Below are positions 22,301 through 34,262 of a stretch of 64,000 nt of DNA, one piece after another. A program made the position numbers and the translations under genes. The stretch is from Ahaetulla prasina (taxonomy: Eukaryota; Chordata; Lepidosauria; Squamata; Colubridae). The notes under the pieces are model-generated. The model saw only the letters and a list, made by a program, of their open reading frames with translations. It did no database searches and had not been told where the DNA came from. Every line of letters starts with the position of its first letter. The stretch's first letter is position 1. Location of the stretch: positions 67,283,064 to 67,347,063 of the forward strand of contig NC_080542.1 in assembly GCF_028640845.1 (NCBI RefSeq). The letters run 5' to 3'.

Positions 22301-24274
22301 AGAAATGTTTTCCAGTTTACTCTTTGAACAAAGCATCTGCTAGAAATAATAAGTTCTGATGAGGAGGAGACCAACAAATTATGAAAGGAAATAGTTGAAT
22401 AGTTATTGTTGCATGTATTCTGTAGTGAGGAGACAGTAATGTACTAAGAAGTGGTAGACTGGAAGCAAGAGTAAATCAATGAGTCATGAAATCCTTAGGA
22501 AGACCTTACTAATGGAATGCTAATGATTTTAGACTATAGTAGATTATCTCAAAAGTCAGTTTCCTCTACTATATGCAATTGTAGTAAATCCCCTGAGTTG
22601 AAGCAATACTTTGATGAAGGCTTTACTATCACCGGCCCACATATTGTGCAGTTTATTTGATTTGTTTTGAAGATAATAATACATACTTAGCCTGATTGGT
22701 TTGCAGTGAGGTATTAAGATGTTACAATAACTCGGGGATTGTTGTGCAGTTTTTACAAGAAACACCACTGTTGTAAATAACTTCAAACATCTGTTTAATC
22801 AAAATATTTCTAAATGTATACCCCCACTATTCCTTCTTCACACTTTCTGTTCTGTTTATATTCGTAACAAACTGGTTTTGTTAAAAGCAAAATAGAGTGG
22901 GATGGAGTAAACAAACAAACAAAAAATGGGACACTGCAAAACTTTTTTTAAAGTTCTATCTGTGTTTCCCTCATCTTTCCTTTTATTTGATAGGTCTGTG
23001 CAATAGAGCTGTAGACTGGCAAAGACTTTAAATGAAATTTTACACTTTGATGATTTTTTTCAACTTTGATATATTGACAGCAAAAGGAGCTGCAAAGCTT
23101 TTATATAACTTGAGCAGTAACGCCAAGCAGCAGTCAAACGTCTCTCAGCATTTGTGTTTAACTGCAGAAGAAAAACATGTCCATGGGCAGTTGAGGTTCT
23201 TATCAACTCCCTAATCCCAGATCCCAGCAAACCTTGAGGGCATGCCTCAGATCTTACTGAAATCATTGTAGACTCTCCCACAGTTTGCAGATTAAATATG
23301 CTATGTGTTCCTGGCTCCAACAGCAGTTTTATGAGTTTACTAAGCTTCCTGTTTCAAGATCTCTTTTTTTCTGAAGTTTTTAGGAGCTGCTTCAAGGCAA
23401 TGTTGTCTGGACTGAGTGGCTCTTTTTAATTTAGAATCAGATGGGATATATGTCCGTAAAAATAGACAAAATTGTTATTTTTAAATTAGAATTTAAACTG
23501 AGAGAACAGCTACAACAAAAAAGTGTTTTGTTAAAGGAAGATGGTGTTGTCCTCAGCTTTGATAGGATGGAGTCACAGAGCATTGTGAAGTTTTACATAA
23601 AATAGATTAGATAACGTTGATTGAAAATGAAACTTCTGATCAAATTTCAGCAGGTAAGCAAAATCTCAATATTTTATTCCTCAATGATTCTGAAAACCAT
23701 GCTATTTTCCATCTTTCCAAAATGACCTTGCCATTAGTACAAGCCAAATAAAAATAATTTTTCAAACAATTAAAAACAATATTTTTGCAATTTGTAAGGA
23801 AAACTATTTTCTCAGTCTTTTTATTTTTTTAATGCTTCATAATAGCTGATGAACAGTTTAATTACTAAGGTTAACTCTTTAAAATTATATTTATGTATGT
23901 AACATAACAGTAGTTTATTAAAAGAGTGAAAATTCTTCAACAACATGTGTCAAGTTATTCCCCAGTGAAGTTGAGCCAAGTTTATGCTTAAAGGTTATGG
24001 AGTAAATTAAATAGTGAAAGCCCATTTGTCAAAATACTGTAGGGTTTCTCTTAGTTTTTAGTCCCCATATTCATTGTCTTCTTGGACCAGTCATTAGTCA
24101 TCATGTATTAGTGATGCCTTCGGGCACTGCTGCCCACTATTGCATCTTCATACCATTGTAGCTCTAAAAGTGTACTTTACCAACTTGTACAATTACTGAA
24201 CTACTTCCCTGATTAGGTTTTGAGGTAAGTTCTGTCTCTGCATTTTTTTCAAAGTTTGCTTTCTATAGAGTTTT

Positions 24275-24276
<2 letters not shown>
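19346..24276. other. Repeat-poor, probable intron sequence
   Basis: AT-rich DNA with no convincing exon. A weak match to a reptile palindromic MITE (text like ACTCAGTAGAAGAAAATCCT, then ATTGAGATGAATGG) is near 21625-21660. Bases 23060-23330 are less AT-rich and look more complex than the rest, but no function can be given. Confidence 0.45.
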
Positions 24277-24316
<40 letters not shown>

Positions 24317-24412
24317 CCTCCCTCCCTCCCTCCCTCCCTCCCTCCCTCCCTCTCTCAGAGAGAGAGAAAGAGAGAGAGAGAGAGGGAAGGGGAGGAGGAG
24401 AAGAAGAAAAAA
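24277..24412. repeat. Compound microsatellite with inverted halves
   Basis: (TC)n at 24277-24312, then (TCCC)n to 24350, TCTCTC, and then (AG)n from 24357, fading into a GGA/GAA purine tract. The TC and AG blocks are reverse complements, so the tract can fold on itself. Confidence 0.95.
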
Positions 24413-24659
24413 GGAGTTGAGTACTTTTTAAGGGCTTTATTGGATTAATTCTGTATGTTTGTTATAGTATGATCAATATACAATCATTCTAATTTTAGAC
24501 TGCAAATAGATTGTAAAAGTGCTGCTTTCCTCATGTATTCACTTAGAATTAATTTTTAGTGTTAAAATAATATTAGTGTTTACCTCTTGGATTTAAATCT
24601 GTTGTTATTTCTATGTATATTTACATCAGAGTAAGTCTCAGTTTTTTGGAATTTGCTGA

Positions 24660-24790
24660 TAGATATGCTTAAGACTGCAGTCTGTCTGTGCAGTTGCCTG
24701 GAAATAAGTCCTATTGAAATCTGTATGGCTTAACTCAAAATAAAGAGTTGATTTAATCTGCAATCCTGTACATGAATTCACTCAGTAATT
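24660..24790. mobile_element. Old palindromic MITE remnant
   Basis: GCCTGGAAATAAGTCCTATT and later TGCAATCCTGTACATGAATT recall a palindromic repeat widespread in reptiles. The arms are much decayed, and the assignment rests on text recognition only. Confidence 0.4.
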
Positions 24791-25598
24791 AACTTGGCTG
24801 CATGGTTTGGCAGGATGTTATGCAATTTTTAAGAGTCTGAAAATCTTTTATTCTTATATGGGAAAAAAGAATTTTGTAAAATTATTGTGCAATTTGAATT
24901 AGAAAAAAATCTTGTTTTGTCTTCTCTCTACTCTAGCATTGGATTAGAGAGGGAAAAATTAAGTCTCTAAAATGATTTGATACCTGTGATTTACACAAAC
25001 TAAGTATAAAGCTTGAAGTTTAAAAACCGGAAGCATATATTTCAACAATTGAAATTCTTAGTCTAACTTGTCATGTTCTTTAATAGAAAAGTTAAAAACA
25101 TCTGGCTTTGCTTAGAAAATGAAACCATGTCCCATTCTTAATCAAAATACATTAAGTTGGCAAGGCAGAATTCCACAAATTGCATGGAATCGGTTAAAAC
25201 CAATGTGCCCTCCCAAAACTTGTTTGCTTAACAAATCTTTTTTTAGAAAGGTATATGCTGAAATCTTCATGTATACATACCATAGGGAGACTAGTCTGTA
25301 GATAACTTTGCAGTACATATCAGATACCGCTGCACTGAATTTTAATCTTCAATGAATTATTTTTCCTATCAGAAATACATTTAAATTTCAGTATAATAGG
25401 ACTGATGCTATAAAGCATTATGTCACAAAAAGAACCCCTCATAAAAAAAATTCCTCGTGCCAGATTGAAAATATGTCTCTTGACTGTTTATGGCTTATTT
25501 GGTGGGAGAATAAATAAAAGTAGTAGGAACCAAGCTATTGCTAGCATTTGTAGATTATTTGTTGCATTACTGAAATGAGAGAGATACGAGAGCATTCC

Positions 25599-25664
25599 TA
25601 TTATATAAATTTATTTATTTATTTATTTATTTATTTGTTTGTTTGTTTATTTATTATTTATTAA

Positions 25665-25699
<35 letters not shown>

Positions 25700-25712
25700 A
25701 ATATTATATAAA
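25599..25712. repeat. (TTTA)n/(TAAA)n palindrome
   Basis: TATTATATAAATTTATTT... is followed by GTTT units, then TTAATAA, then (AATA)n ending AAATATTATATAAAGG. The two arms are reverse complements including the unique TATTATATA ends, forming a long AT palindrome. Confidence 0.9.
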
Positions 25713-27240
25713 GGACCTATTATATATTATAGACTATTTCATCTTTTCAGCCTCCAAATCTGGGGAACTATATCCATCTCTATTAATAGTTATATTAGGA
25801 GTTTTGAAGCTTGCTATGGGCACAGTGTTCCCTTCTAGAGTTTATTCTTATACTTTTAAGTAACCATAATTATAAAAACTCTGTTACAGCCATGATCATA
25901 AAGGGTCTTCAGCATTTCTGGCACATTTTTGATTCATAAGGGGAAATTGAGATTTTGCAGATGAGGATTTAGATGGCAAAAAGTTTCTGAAATAATTATA
26001 ATGCTATAAATTTTATAAATTAAAAATTACTGGTACTTTATCAGAAATGGGACCATTCCTTCCTCTATTTTGGTTAGAAAGCATAGGAGTTCATTGGCGA
26101 TTGTTTTGCACATTCCTTTAGTTCAGTGTAATTTAAAAAGAAATTGGAGTAGAAGTAGGATTTGGAAGAGGGCCAAATGATGTCTTATTCCCATTAGGCA
26201 TGAAATTGATAAGACTCTGATCTTCCTTCTCAATACTCACTAGCAATTTTATGGGACATGACACTTCTTCAGACTTTAAAATTATAGCCATACTTCCTAA
26301 TCATAAGCAGACATGCAGGCTACTAAGTCCCTACTGATTTCAATAAAATATACAATTAATAGTAATTTTTCAGACATTTTGAAATCATACTTTTAAAGGG
26401 TTTCTATTGTTTGAGATTTTCTGTGCTTAAAAAACTTGAAAGCCCCCGTCCCCCCCTCCCCCGGGCCCCAATTTTTCTCACTGTGAGGATAAAATGTTAG
26501 TTTATTGAAAAGTATATCTATGTTTAGCTAAAAAACTGATTAAAGCTGAGGGGAAAAAGGAAATATTTATAGATATGATATTTAATATCTGGATTAGTTA
26601 GTCAATGGTAGTCAATGTTTAACCTAAATCAGGTTTAGATGAATGAAAGATCAAATACCTGGAATATGTTGATCATCATTCTTAAAAAAAACATTTCTGC
26701 CTTTTTTGCCTTACCTGAAAAGGTAAGATTAATAAAAGCTTTAAAATAAATTAATAAGAACCTGCTTTTTTAAAAAAATGTTTTTGCTAAAGTCGCTAAT
26801 GATATAATTCATAATTTAATATTTATTATTCCATTAAAAATTATATTTTTTTCTTTTTATGATCCTATAATCCCTATTTGAAGTAGAATCTGAGTGAAAC
26901 TCTTCTTTATTAGTTTGACATATCAGCTTTGAACATTGTTAAGTATAGCAACATTTTTCTTTGGAAAAAAACAAAATCAAAACATAATGTGATTTGCCTA
27001 TGGTGGTCTGATTTGATGGTAAACTCTGTATGTTCATTTATTAATCCTAACATGTAAAAGGTCTATAAGTCTAAAACCTCTGTCTTATCATTCTTTATTG
27101 AATAATTTATTTGCTTATTAATCCTAAATCGTGGATTGGTGATTGCACATATAGCAAGTTTGGAAAATGAGCACAATCTGTTTAGTTCAGCCAGTTATCA
27201 ATTGGCAGGCTCCCACTGGTCAACTCTTTATTGAAATATT

Positions 27241-27336
27241 TTCCTTCCTTCCTTCCTTCCTTCCTTCCTTCCTTCCTTCCTTCCTTCCTTCCTTCCTTCC
27301 TCCCTCCCTCCCTCCCTCCCTCCCTCCCTCCCCCCT
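27241..27336. repeat. (TTCC)n(TCCC)n microsatellite
   Basis: Fifteen TTCC units (27241-27300) pass into TCCC units and a short C run. Repetitive KEGR-type peptides on the minus strand are a product of the repeat and are not a gene. Confidence 0.95.
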
Positions 27337-28180
27337 TCTTTTCCTTTCCAGTCTCTCTATATGTAATATGTTATATTTTATAGACTGTATAAAAACATCA
27401 ATAAATAACAAATTAATATCAGAGATATAAACCATTTCAGAATTGATGCCCATTTATTAAGCAGCATTTTCCCCAAGATCCAGATAGCTTCAACCCCACC
27501 TGTTTTCTGGAAGACATTGGATCAGGTGGTGCTGTGAGCCCAGATCTATTATTTCGGTTGTTTAGATTGACTACAGCATGGTTTTAATGTATTTAATTTA
27601 TTGGCTCTTATTTGGGGTATGCTGTACCCTGAGTCACATGGCAGTTAAATAGCCATGTGGGTTGAATTGAAATAGATAGACAGATAAATAGAATACTGTA
27701 GTAATTTCTTCAACACATTGGCTTACTGAATGCCTTTGGCTATTTAAGAAATAGAATGACAATAGATGATAGGCTTTCTAGCAAACCTGGACCTACCTCA
27801 TACATTGCCTTTTTATATGAATGCTGCTTTTTCGTACTATAATCTGGTAGTCATTGATGGTTCTGATTGTTCATTTTCTCAAATATATTAAAGATGTGTT
27901 TTAGGAAAAAGTATTTCTTTCTTCATGCCAGTCATTTTCATGCATGTCCCTGAATTCTAATACAGGTAGGTTGGATCACTAGAAGTTCAAGTGGTGTGGT
28001 ACTTGATTTAGTGTGAATTATAAATTGATAACATATTATGTTTAATACAACCCAACATTCAGTTAATGTAAGGCTAGCTCCCAGTCTGTTTAGTCTACTG
28101 CTTATGCAGTTGTCATTGGGGTTTTAGGCATTAATCACTGTGTGCAAAATGGAAAAATTGAAAGTTCTGTTTAAGGAAAG

Positions 28181-28205
28181 CCCCCCCCCCCCAAAAAAAG
28201 GGGGG
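28181..28205. repeat. C12-A7-G6 homopolymer hairpin
   Basis: Twelve C, seven A and six G in a row can pair C with G around an A loop. Such tracts are also prone to sequencing-length errors. Confidence 0.85.
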
Positions 28206-29194
28206 TCAGCAGAATACAGAATGTAGCAGGTAAACTTGGATATGTGATTATGCTCCAGCTTGTCCTTTGTTCACTTATTCATTTATTTTAGCTACATATG
28301 AAATCTACCTACCTAGAAGATAAATAGGAATGATATTTGTATTTTTTCTTTTTACTAGTCTTTCTATAACTACTCTGTTACATTGTTAAAAATAAAATTT
28401 AATTGTAAATAAATTCTTTTAATGTTTTACTGTTTATTTCACTAATAATCATATACAATTTATGATTAAAAGTTTTAGTTGCCAGGAATTTAACATTAAT
28501 TCTAATTAATGTGATCTTCAAAATCTTAAGAATTTCAAAGATTGTTCTCTCTTATAGAATTAGTTTGTGAAATGTACTAATAGATTTACTTTTCTAAAAT
28601 TATAATCAATTTTTTTAATGCTTACTGAATGAATAGTAACATTAATCAAAATGTATTTAAAATAGAAAAAACATTAATGAAAAAGACTCAATATTTTTTT
28701 TAATGAAAACAAAATTATGTTTGTAATATCTGGACAGTAAGAGTAGAATATAAACTCCTTTCTGAAGTTCTGAAGATTTTTAGGACTTAATAAAAATTAG
28801 AAGTGATGTATATGTATATATTAGAATGCCTTCTGTTTTGGCGATATAGATTCCTAACTATGGATCAGTGTTATAGTTACAGTTACTTTAAACACAAAAC
28901 TAAAACTACAGGTTCAGGAGTGATGATCTCAGGATTATTTTCTAGGTAAATAATCATTTTTCTTAGAACTGAGTGTTTTGGGGGTTATAAAAATATTTTT
29001 ACTAACGGTTTTAACTACGATAGAATAATAAAAGTTATTGCAAACTAAAAAAAAATCTAGAAAGAGAGAGGTGCAAATGAGTACAAAAGAAAAAGAAAAT
29101 AAAACAAGAAAATAAATTAAAACTTAGAATGTGACTTGCTACCTTCATGACAAGTAAAAACAATTTCACTATCTCAACAGAAGAGAATATATGG

Positions 29195-29800
29195 AGCTCA
29201 GGATCGAACTATGAAATCCTTGGTACCCTTTGAGATTGATTGTTTGTTTGCAAGTGCTTCATTACTTGACTATGTAACATAACATCTTCAGCAATAGAAG
29301 GGAGTGGGGTTTGCTCTGTTTATATATAGTATTTGGTCCTAGGGTGGGACTATTTTTTCCTTGGCAGTTTCTTAATTAGGCTGCTATTTACTGCTTGATT
29401 ATTTGTTTTAGGAGATTGTTCCATGATTATAGTATTGTGATTATAATATCGTTAACTGTTTGATTACTGTCTAGTGTTAATCCCTGCTTATCAGGGTGCT
29501 CATTGCTGGCAAGAAATGATCTGGACTTTTTGTTTCCTGTTGAGCTTTTTTATTGTCACTTTAGAATGATGTGTAAATATTGTTTATCTGTATGTGTCTG
29601 CTGAAGGCTGATTTGTATAAGTGCCAAGCTCAAAGGAATTCCCTAGCATTTTTGAATTTTACTTTGGTTTAGAATGCTTAGTTTCCCAGTTGAAACTGTA
29701 GTCTTGATGGTAGTTGTCAGCATTTTTGTATATTCTGGGATGTTATTTGTTTCATTTGTTCCTTGAGGTTATTTTTGTGTGCTGGCATTTATTTAATCTG
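29195..29800 (-). mobile_element. Penelope-like element 1, inverted 3' half
   Basis: Read in reverse complement, this segment matches the 3' half of the Penelope-like element at 57440-57840. Shared blocks include AGACA...AATAT near the GIY-YIG tail and AGAGCAAACCCCA...GATGTTA near the 3' end. It abuts, head to head, the plus-strand N-terminal part that starts at about 29816. No open frame remains. Confidence 0.72.
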
Positions 29801-29815
29801 GGTTGCGTATCAAGA

Positions 29816-30490
29816 TTACATTCTCAAGACAAGCTGGGAAAAAACAAAACAAAACTCTAAACCAACTTACTCAAGCTAAATCCTAGAAGCAAAGAGATAC
29901 CTGAACTTGAATGGCTTATCAACATGTCAAGTTGCCCATAATCCACAGTAGAACAGACTATTTTACAGAAAACAGCATTTAAAATTACAGGACTTGTCAC
30001 AGAAACTCAAGAAAACACAAGGGAGACACTGGAACCACAAACCAGAATAACACAAAAATTGCTTAATGTGGAGGAGAGAGCAACCCTTGAAAAACTAAAG
30101 AACCAAAGCATTATCATCTCTCCAGCAGCAGAGGCCAAACTACAATTATCATGGGCATATACAAGACATACAAAAAGCCAAAGAATTACCGGAAGACAAA
30201 TGAAATCTACATCCCAGCAAACACCAACAATACAGAGACTACAGAACCAGATCAAATGAGTTCTTACCAATCTAACCAAGAAAACTCAAACAATCAAACA
30301 ATGAACAACAACCTCATCAAGGAACTACTAAGGAGGAAAGAATAATATCACCAACACTGACAGGGCAAGCTATTATATACAAACCAAGAACAAACCCAAC
30401 TTCTTTTCTAGCAATGAAGATCTTATCTAGTTAGACAACAAAATGCCTGCAAGCTAACAACCAAGAACTCCTAATTATACCCACTTTTAG
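29816..30490 (+). mobile_element. Penelope-like element 1, forward N-terminal part and 3' end
   Basis: The forward part carries a decayed PLE N-terminal coding region. Around 30065-30150 it reads VEERATLEKLKNQSIIISPA, which aligns with KNLQKDQTIIIIPTDKG-type text of element 2 (55.9 kb), a conserved PLE motif before the RT core. RT core and GIY-YIG are missing: after about 30345 the sequence jumps to the PLE 3' end (ACAAACCCAACTT...GCAATGAAGAT...GCCTGCAAG). Both outer ends of the 29195-30490 unit are thus the PLE 3' end in opposite orientations. Confidence 0.72.
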
Positions 30491-30499
30491 TTAACAGAT

Positions 30500-32208
30500 A
30501 TAAAATACTTAACACTTAAGTACTGCCTATAGTTAAGAGTTGAGTTATTAAATAAACAACATTTTCTAATCTGGGGTTAGTGAAAAATCCAAACATAGCC
30601 TGAAAATAATCACATTTGTTAAAGTATAAGAACTATAAGGCTCATTATTTGATATCGCAACACTTAAGTGTAAAGTTTAGTGAAAACAAATCCAATACAC
30701 AATACTTTTTCCTGTCTATATCCCAGTAAATTACCCACTCCCATTACAACACATCCCATTTTAAACCTGGTAAAATAAATCAACTTTATGTTCCTTCCTT
30801 TTACAGAAACAATATTGCTCTTTAACCGATTTAAATGATTATTATCCCTTGTCTCAAATTTCTTCAAAATTTTAACAAGTTTCTTATAAATCCAGTAGGA
30901 GTCCTACTTCTAGTTTCTAGGTTTACTTCTTTGCCTGGCAAAGAGCCTAATAGACTTTCACTGTTCTGCTCTCCACTATGCTCATTGGGTCAATGGGCTG
31001 GAAGGTATTCCATTTTCCTGTGACTTTTCCAGCTGCTCAGGTCATGTCTATGTTTGATTAGCTTCATGTGCCCTTTCTGAGACTGACATTACATAAGCTA
31101 GCTGGAGTCTTCAGTCTGGGCCGTGACATAGAAGAAATTATTCCAATTACCCTCTTGAATTAACATTTTTATTTTCTTCTTAATTTTTAGAGACTTATCT
31201 TTTTTGTGTGTATCAAGTGATAAAATCATGAGCTAGCTGTCCAGAATCATGTCAGATAAATTTTATTCTAATTTTTTTTCCTGTTATAGCATCTTCTGGG
31301 AACAGGGAATTTATCACACAACATAGCTATCACTGTTGATTTGCGGTCATATTGCTATTGTTTAAAATACTTCTGAACACCATTGCCTATATTTCTATGT
31401 CTCCAAACTGAAATAATTTTTCTTCCCTAGAAAAAGGCATTAATTCTGTACAATTAATTTCAAAGTCTTATTATTCAAAATAAAGTATTCCAATGTTTTC
31501 AGGGCACTTAACCTGTTTAAAACTTCATGTAGTCAAAACTTTATCTTGATTTTGTGATTTATTTTGAATTTTTATATAAAGAATTCAAGATACAGATATA
31601 GAACTGTATCTAGAAAGATACAATTTCATTTTCTTATATTGAGGATTAAAGGCAGCCACCTGATATTTCCAGCCTTAATATTTTTGAAGGTGTCTAATTT
31701 CCTTAAAGTAAGGTGGTTACAAACGAGTGTAAACATAGTGTCCTTTGAAGACTCTGACTGTGACTGGAGCAAGAATGGCAGATTCCCACAGTACTTCCAC
31801 CTTCTGGAATCAGCTGCTCTACAGTCTTCTCATGATAAGCAGCCAAAAGGAGTGCAGCCTTCTCATGTCTTCTCTTTCTCCGGAGTGTGTCAGTGGCTCA
31901 ATCTACTCATCTATCATCAGTTACTTCTTGTTAGCTGCAGTCATCTGCTCCATTTTTGTGGAGCTATCTTCAGTTCACCATTTCAGTTGCTCCAGAAATT
32001 GAGTGTTTGGGAAAAGTTATCACGTGAAACATACACTTCATGATTAAAGCAGGTTTGAAACTGTTTTTCAAACTAGCATGTAAGAGTAATTTTACATACT
32101 ATATAAAGTCAGGCTTTTTTGTAGTCATAGTTGTAATATGTGATATCTAAAATTAGGAATTTTATTTAAAAATTTAAAATGAAATGGGAATAAAATACAG
32201 TCTAAAAT
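30500..32208. other. No gene seen
   Basis: Unique-looking sequence. A frame at 31564-32043 has no recognisable domain and no supporting signals. The 15-mer TCTGAGACTGACATT near 31078 recurs at 44508, perhaps from a shared old repeat. Confidence 0.4.
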
Positions 32209-32582
32209 GAAATTGGAGTAAAGGTAAAGGTTCCCCTCGCACATATGTGCTAGTCATTCCCGACTCTAGGGGATGGTGTTTATCTCCGTTTCAAAGCTGA
32301 AGAGCCAGCGCTGTCCAAAGATGTCTCCATGGTCATGTGGCTGGCATGACTAAATGCCAAAGGCATACAGAACACTGTTGCCTTCCCACCAAAGGTTGTC
32401 CCTATTTTTCTATTTGCATTTTTTATGTACTTTCAAACTGCTAGGTTGGCAGAAGCTGGGACAAGTAACGGGAGCTCATCCCATTACACAGTACTAGGGA
32501 TTTGAACTGCTGAACTGCCGACCTTTCAATTGACAAGCTCAGTGTCTTAGTCACTGAGCCACTGTGTCCCTTCGAAATTGGA
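32209..32582 (-). mobile_element. ACA-Sauria SINE with 9-bp target duplication
   Basis: The SINE body is 32218-32573 in minus orientation, flanked by GAAATTGGA at 32209-32217 and 32574-32582. On the minus strand the tRNA-derived head begins GGGACACAGTGGCTCAGTG. It contains an A box (TGGCTCAGTGACTAAGACAC) and a B box (GTTCAAATCCC). The tail at the other end is two units of ACCTTT, as in Sauria SINEs, which share their tail with Bov-B LINEs. The body contains the typical GCATGACTAAATGCC block. Confidence 0.93.
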
Positions 32583-33234
32583 AAAGAATACAATAATTTA
32601 AGATATAGATAAAATAGGATAGAATTATATTTTGGTGTCACCCCTGCAATCTACCCCAGTCAGTCTCACATATGCAGATCTTAGCTGAACCATTTTGCTT
32701 AAGCACTGTGCTGTGTTAAATGATATTTTCAAATTCTGGCCGCACATAAGGTAAGTTGTTTTGATATGGGGATCCCAACAGGTCATTCGTTTGGTATATA
32801 GACCAAGGTACCTGTCTCTTACCCTCTTGTACAGTCAAATAGGATGTGAGTCAGGTCTTCTATTTCTGACACTCCGTAAATGCAGAGATGTTCATTGTAG
32901 GGTATAGAATGGAATCTCCCATATCTGACCATTGTGTTGAGCTGTTTGAATCTCGCTCACATAAATATCTCCCTTAGATGTTTTGGCAGTTGTAACTTCA
33001 AATAGCTGTCTATTTGAAAAATATGTTTGTATTTGCTCAGCCATTTCAAGTTACCCACCTTACTAAGGATAGCTATGTCATTTTGTGCTTCTATATCCTT
33101 AATTCTCGGGCAGCTCTTTTTTTAAATTGTTCCCCTGTTATGCAGGAGACAGGAAGGTTACAGCTTCTTATAAAATTTGTTAGTTTGGCGATCCAGGAGA
33201 TTTGTGATTGTGATTTTATTTGCTCTAGTAGGTA

Positions 33235-33606
33235 TACCGTATATACTCGAGTATAAGCCGAGTTTTTCAGCACGTTTTTTGTGCTGAAAAACGTCCCCTC
33301 GGCTTATACTCGAGTATATACGGCTTATACTCGAGTTTTTTTTTTTTTTCTTTTTTTCACATTATACCGGCCGGTAGCGAACTTGGCGGGCTTTGCTTTA
33401 GCGAAGCCCTGCCGGTGCAGTGAGAGGGCGGGGCGGGGGAGCCGCCAGCCTTCTCGGCCGAGGGAGGGAGGGTTTCGCCGACCGGTAGGTGCCTCATTTC
33501 CCACCCTCGGCTTATACTCGAGTCCCCAGTTTACCCCAGTTTTTTGGGGTAAAATTGGGGACCTCGGCTTATACTCGGATCGGCTTATATTCGAGTATAT
33601 ACGGTA
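33235..33606. mobile_element. Palindromic MITE (TA target, CCGTATATACTCG ends)
   Basis: TA at 33235-33236 and 33605-33606 flank inverted ends CCGTATATACTCGAGTATAA (left) and CCGTATATACTCGAATATAA (right, reversed). The motif GGCTTATACTCGAG and its variants recur several times inside. There is also a separate hairpin TTTTTCAGCAC...GTGCTGAAAAA and a GC-rich core (GGGCGGGGCGGGG). It interrupts the unresolved LINE, whose coding text continues on both sides. No transposase. A TA target suggests Tc1/mariner-type mobilisation, which is inference. Confidence 0.85.
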
Positions 33607-33989
33607 CTTTTGGGATCTATCAGTCTCCATTTCATTGACTTTGTGCCAATAGTTATATGCTCTAATTCTGGATAGTGCATGAATTGTATGAATTCCCAAT
33701 TCAGCTCTAACTGCCACAGCAGATGTTTGTAGATCTACATGCAAAATACATATCAAATGCTGGGCCTAGGTTTGTTCTAGTGATTGAGTATAACTCAACT
33801 GTGGTTGAGTATAACTTCTGCTCCATACAAGAGCATAGGGTAACTTTAGCTTTATACACTTTAATTAATTAGGAACCCTGGGTAATTATGATTCTTTAGT
33901 TTAAGCAGTAAATTCAAAGGAATTTTTGCTCTAAGTGTACGCTGTTGATGATGGCAAACCCAAGATCCAATCTTGGAAAAAGTTACACA

Positions 33990-34181
33990 TCAATATACAA
34001 AAGTGTTAACCTGTTCAATTGTTTCACTCTCTAATTGCCATCTATGTCCCTGATGATGTTTTCCAAACACCATGATTTTTGATTCAGATTTACTAATGGT
34101 TAGGGAGTTGTCCTGGCAATAAGAGCTGACTCTTCTTAATAGCTTATGTAACTGTACATGTGAGTACGATAATAAAATCAT
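33990..34181 (-). pseudogene. RT active-site fragment of the unresolved LINE
   Basis: The 63-residue frame starts just after the YADD catalytic motif (the four codons lie immediately upstream in the same frame, after a stop). It reads SSYCQDNSLTISKSESKIMV and TIEQVNTFVY, the usual RT thumb region after the active site. Confidence 0.7.
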
Positions 34182-34262
34182 ATCATCAGCATAGAGCTAG
34201 CAGTTGCAGTATGTATTTAGGATCATAGGCATGTGTACCATGGGATCCTTCATTAATCCTGG

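Larger units (their letters stand above)
32630..34262 (-). mobile_element. Minus-strand LINE with YADD RT, clade unresolved
   Basis: From the right end leftwards the minus strand reads INDLPGLMKD, then LYADDMILLSYSHVQLHKLL (RT active site YADD), then KIMVFGKHHQGHRW. After decayed sequence comes AVRAELGIHTIHALSRIRAY and, left of the MITE, SQISWIAKLTNFIRSC and a C-terminal ARFKQLNTMVRYGRFHSIPY. The end is a Cys/His text (C...H...C). The element is 5'-truncated inside RT and has many stops. R4/Dong-like or I-like are possible; I do not decide. Confidence 0.75.

Noticed and set aside
27220..27453. Minus-strand frame with repeated KEGR residues
   Set aside because: It is a direct translation of the (TTCC)n/(TCCC)n microsatellite, not a gene.
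31564..32043. A 159-residue plus frame with no known relatives
   Set aside because: No start context, domain or conservation signal; overlapping frames are equally long. I treat it as noise.
32218..32573. A tRNA gene
   Set aside because: A and B boxes are present, but they belong to the tRNA-derived head of a Sauria SINE with a long body and target duplication.
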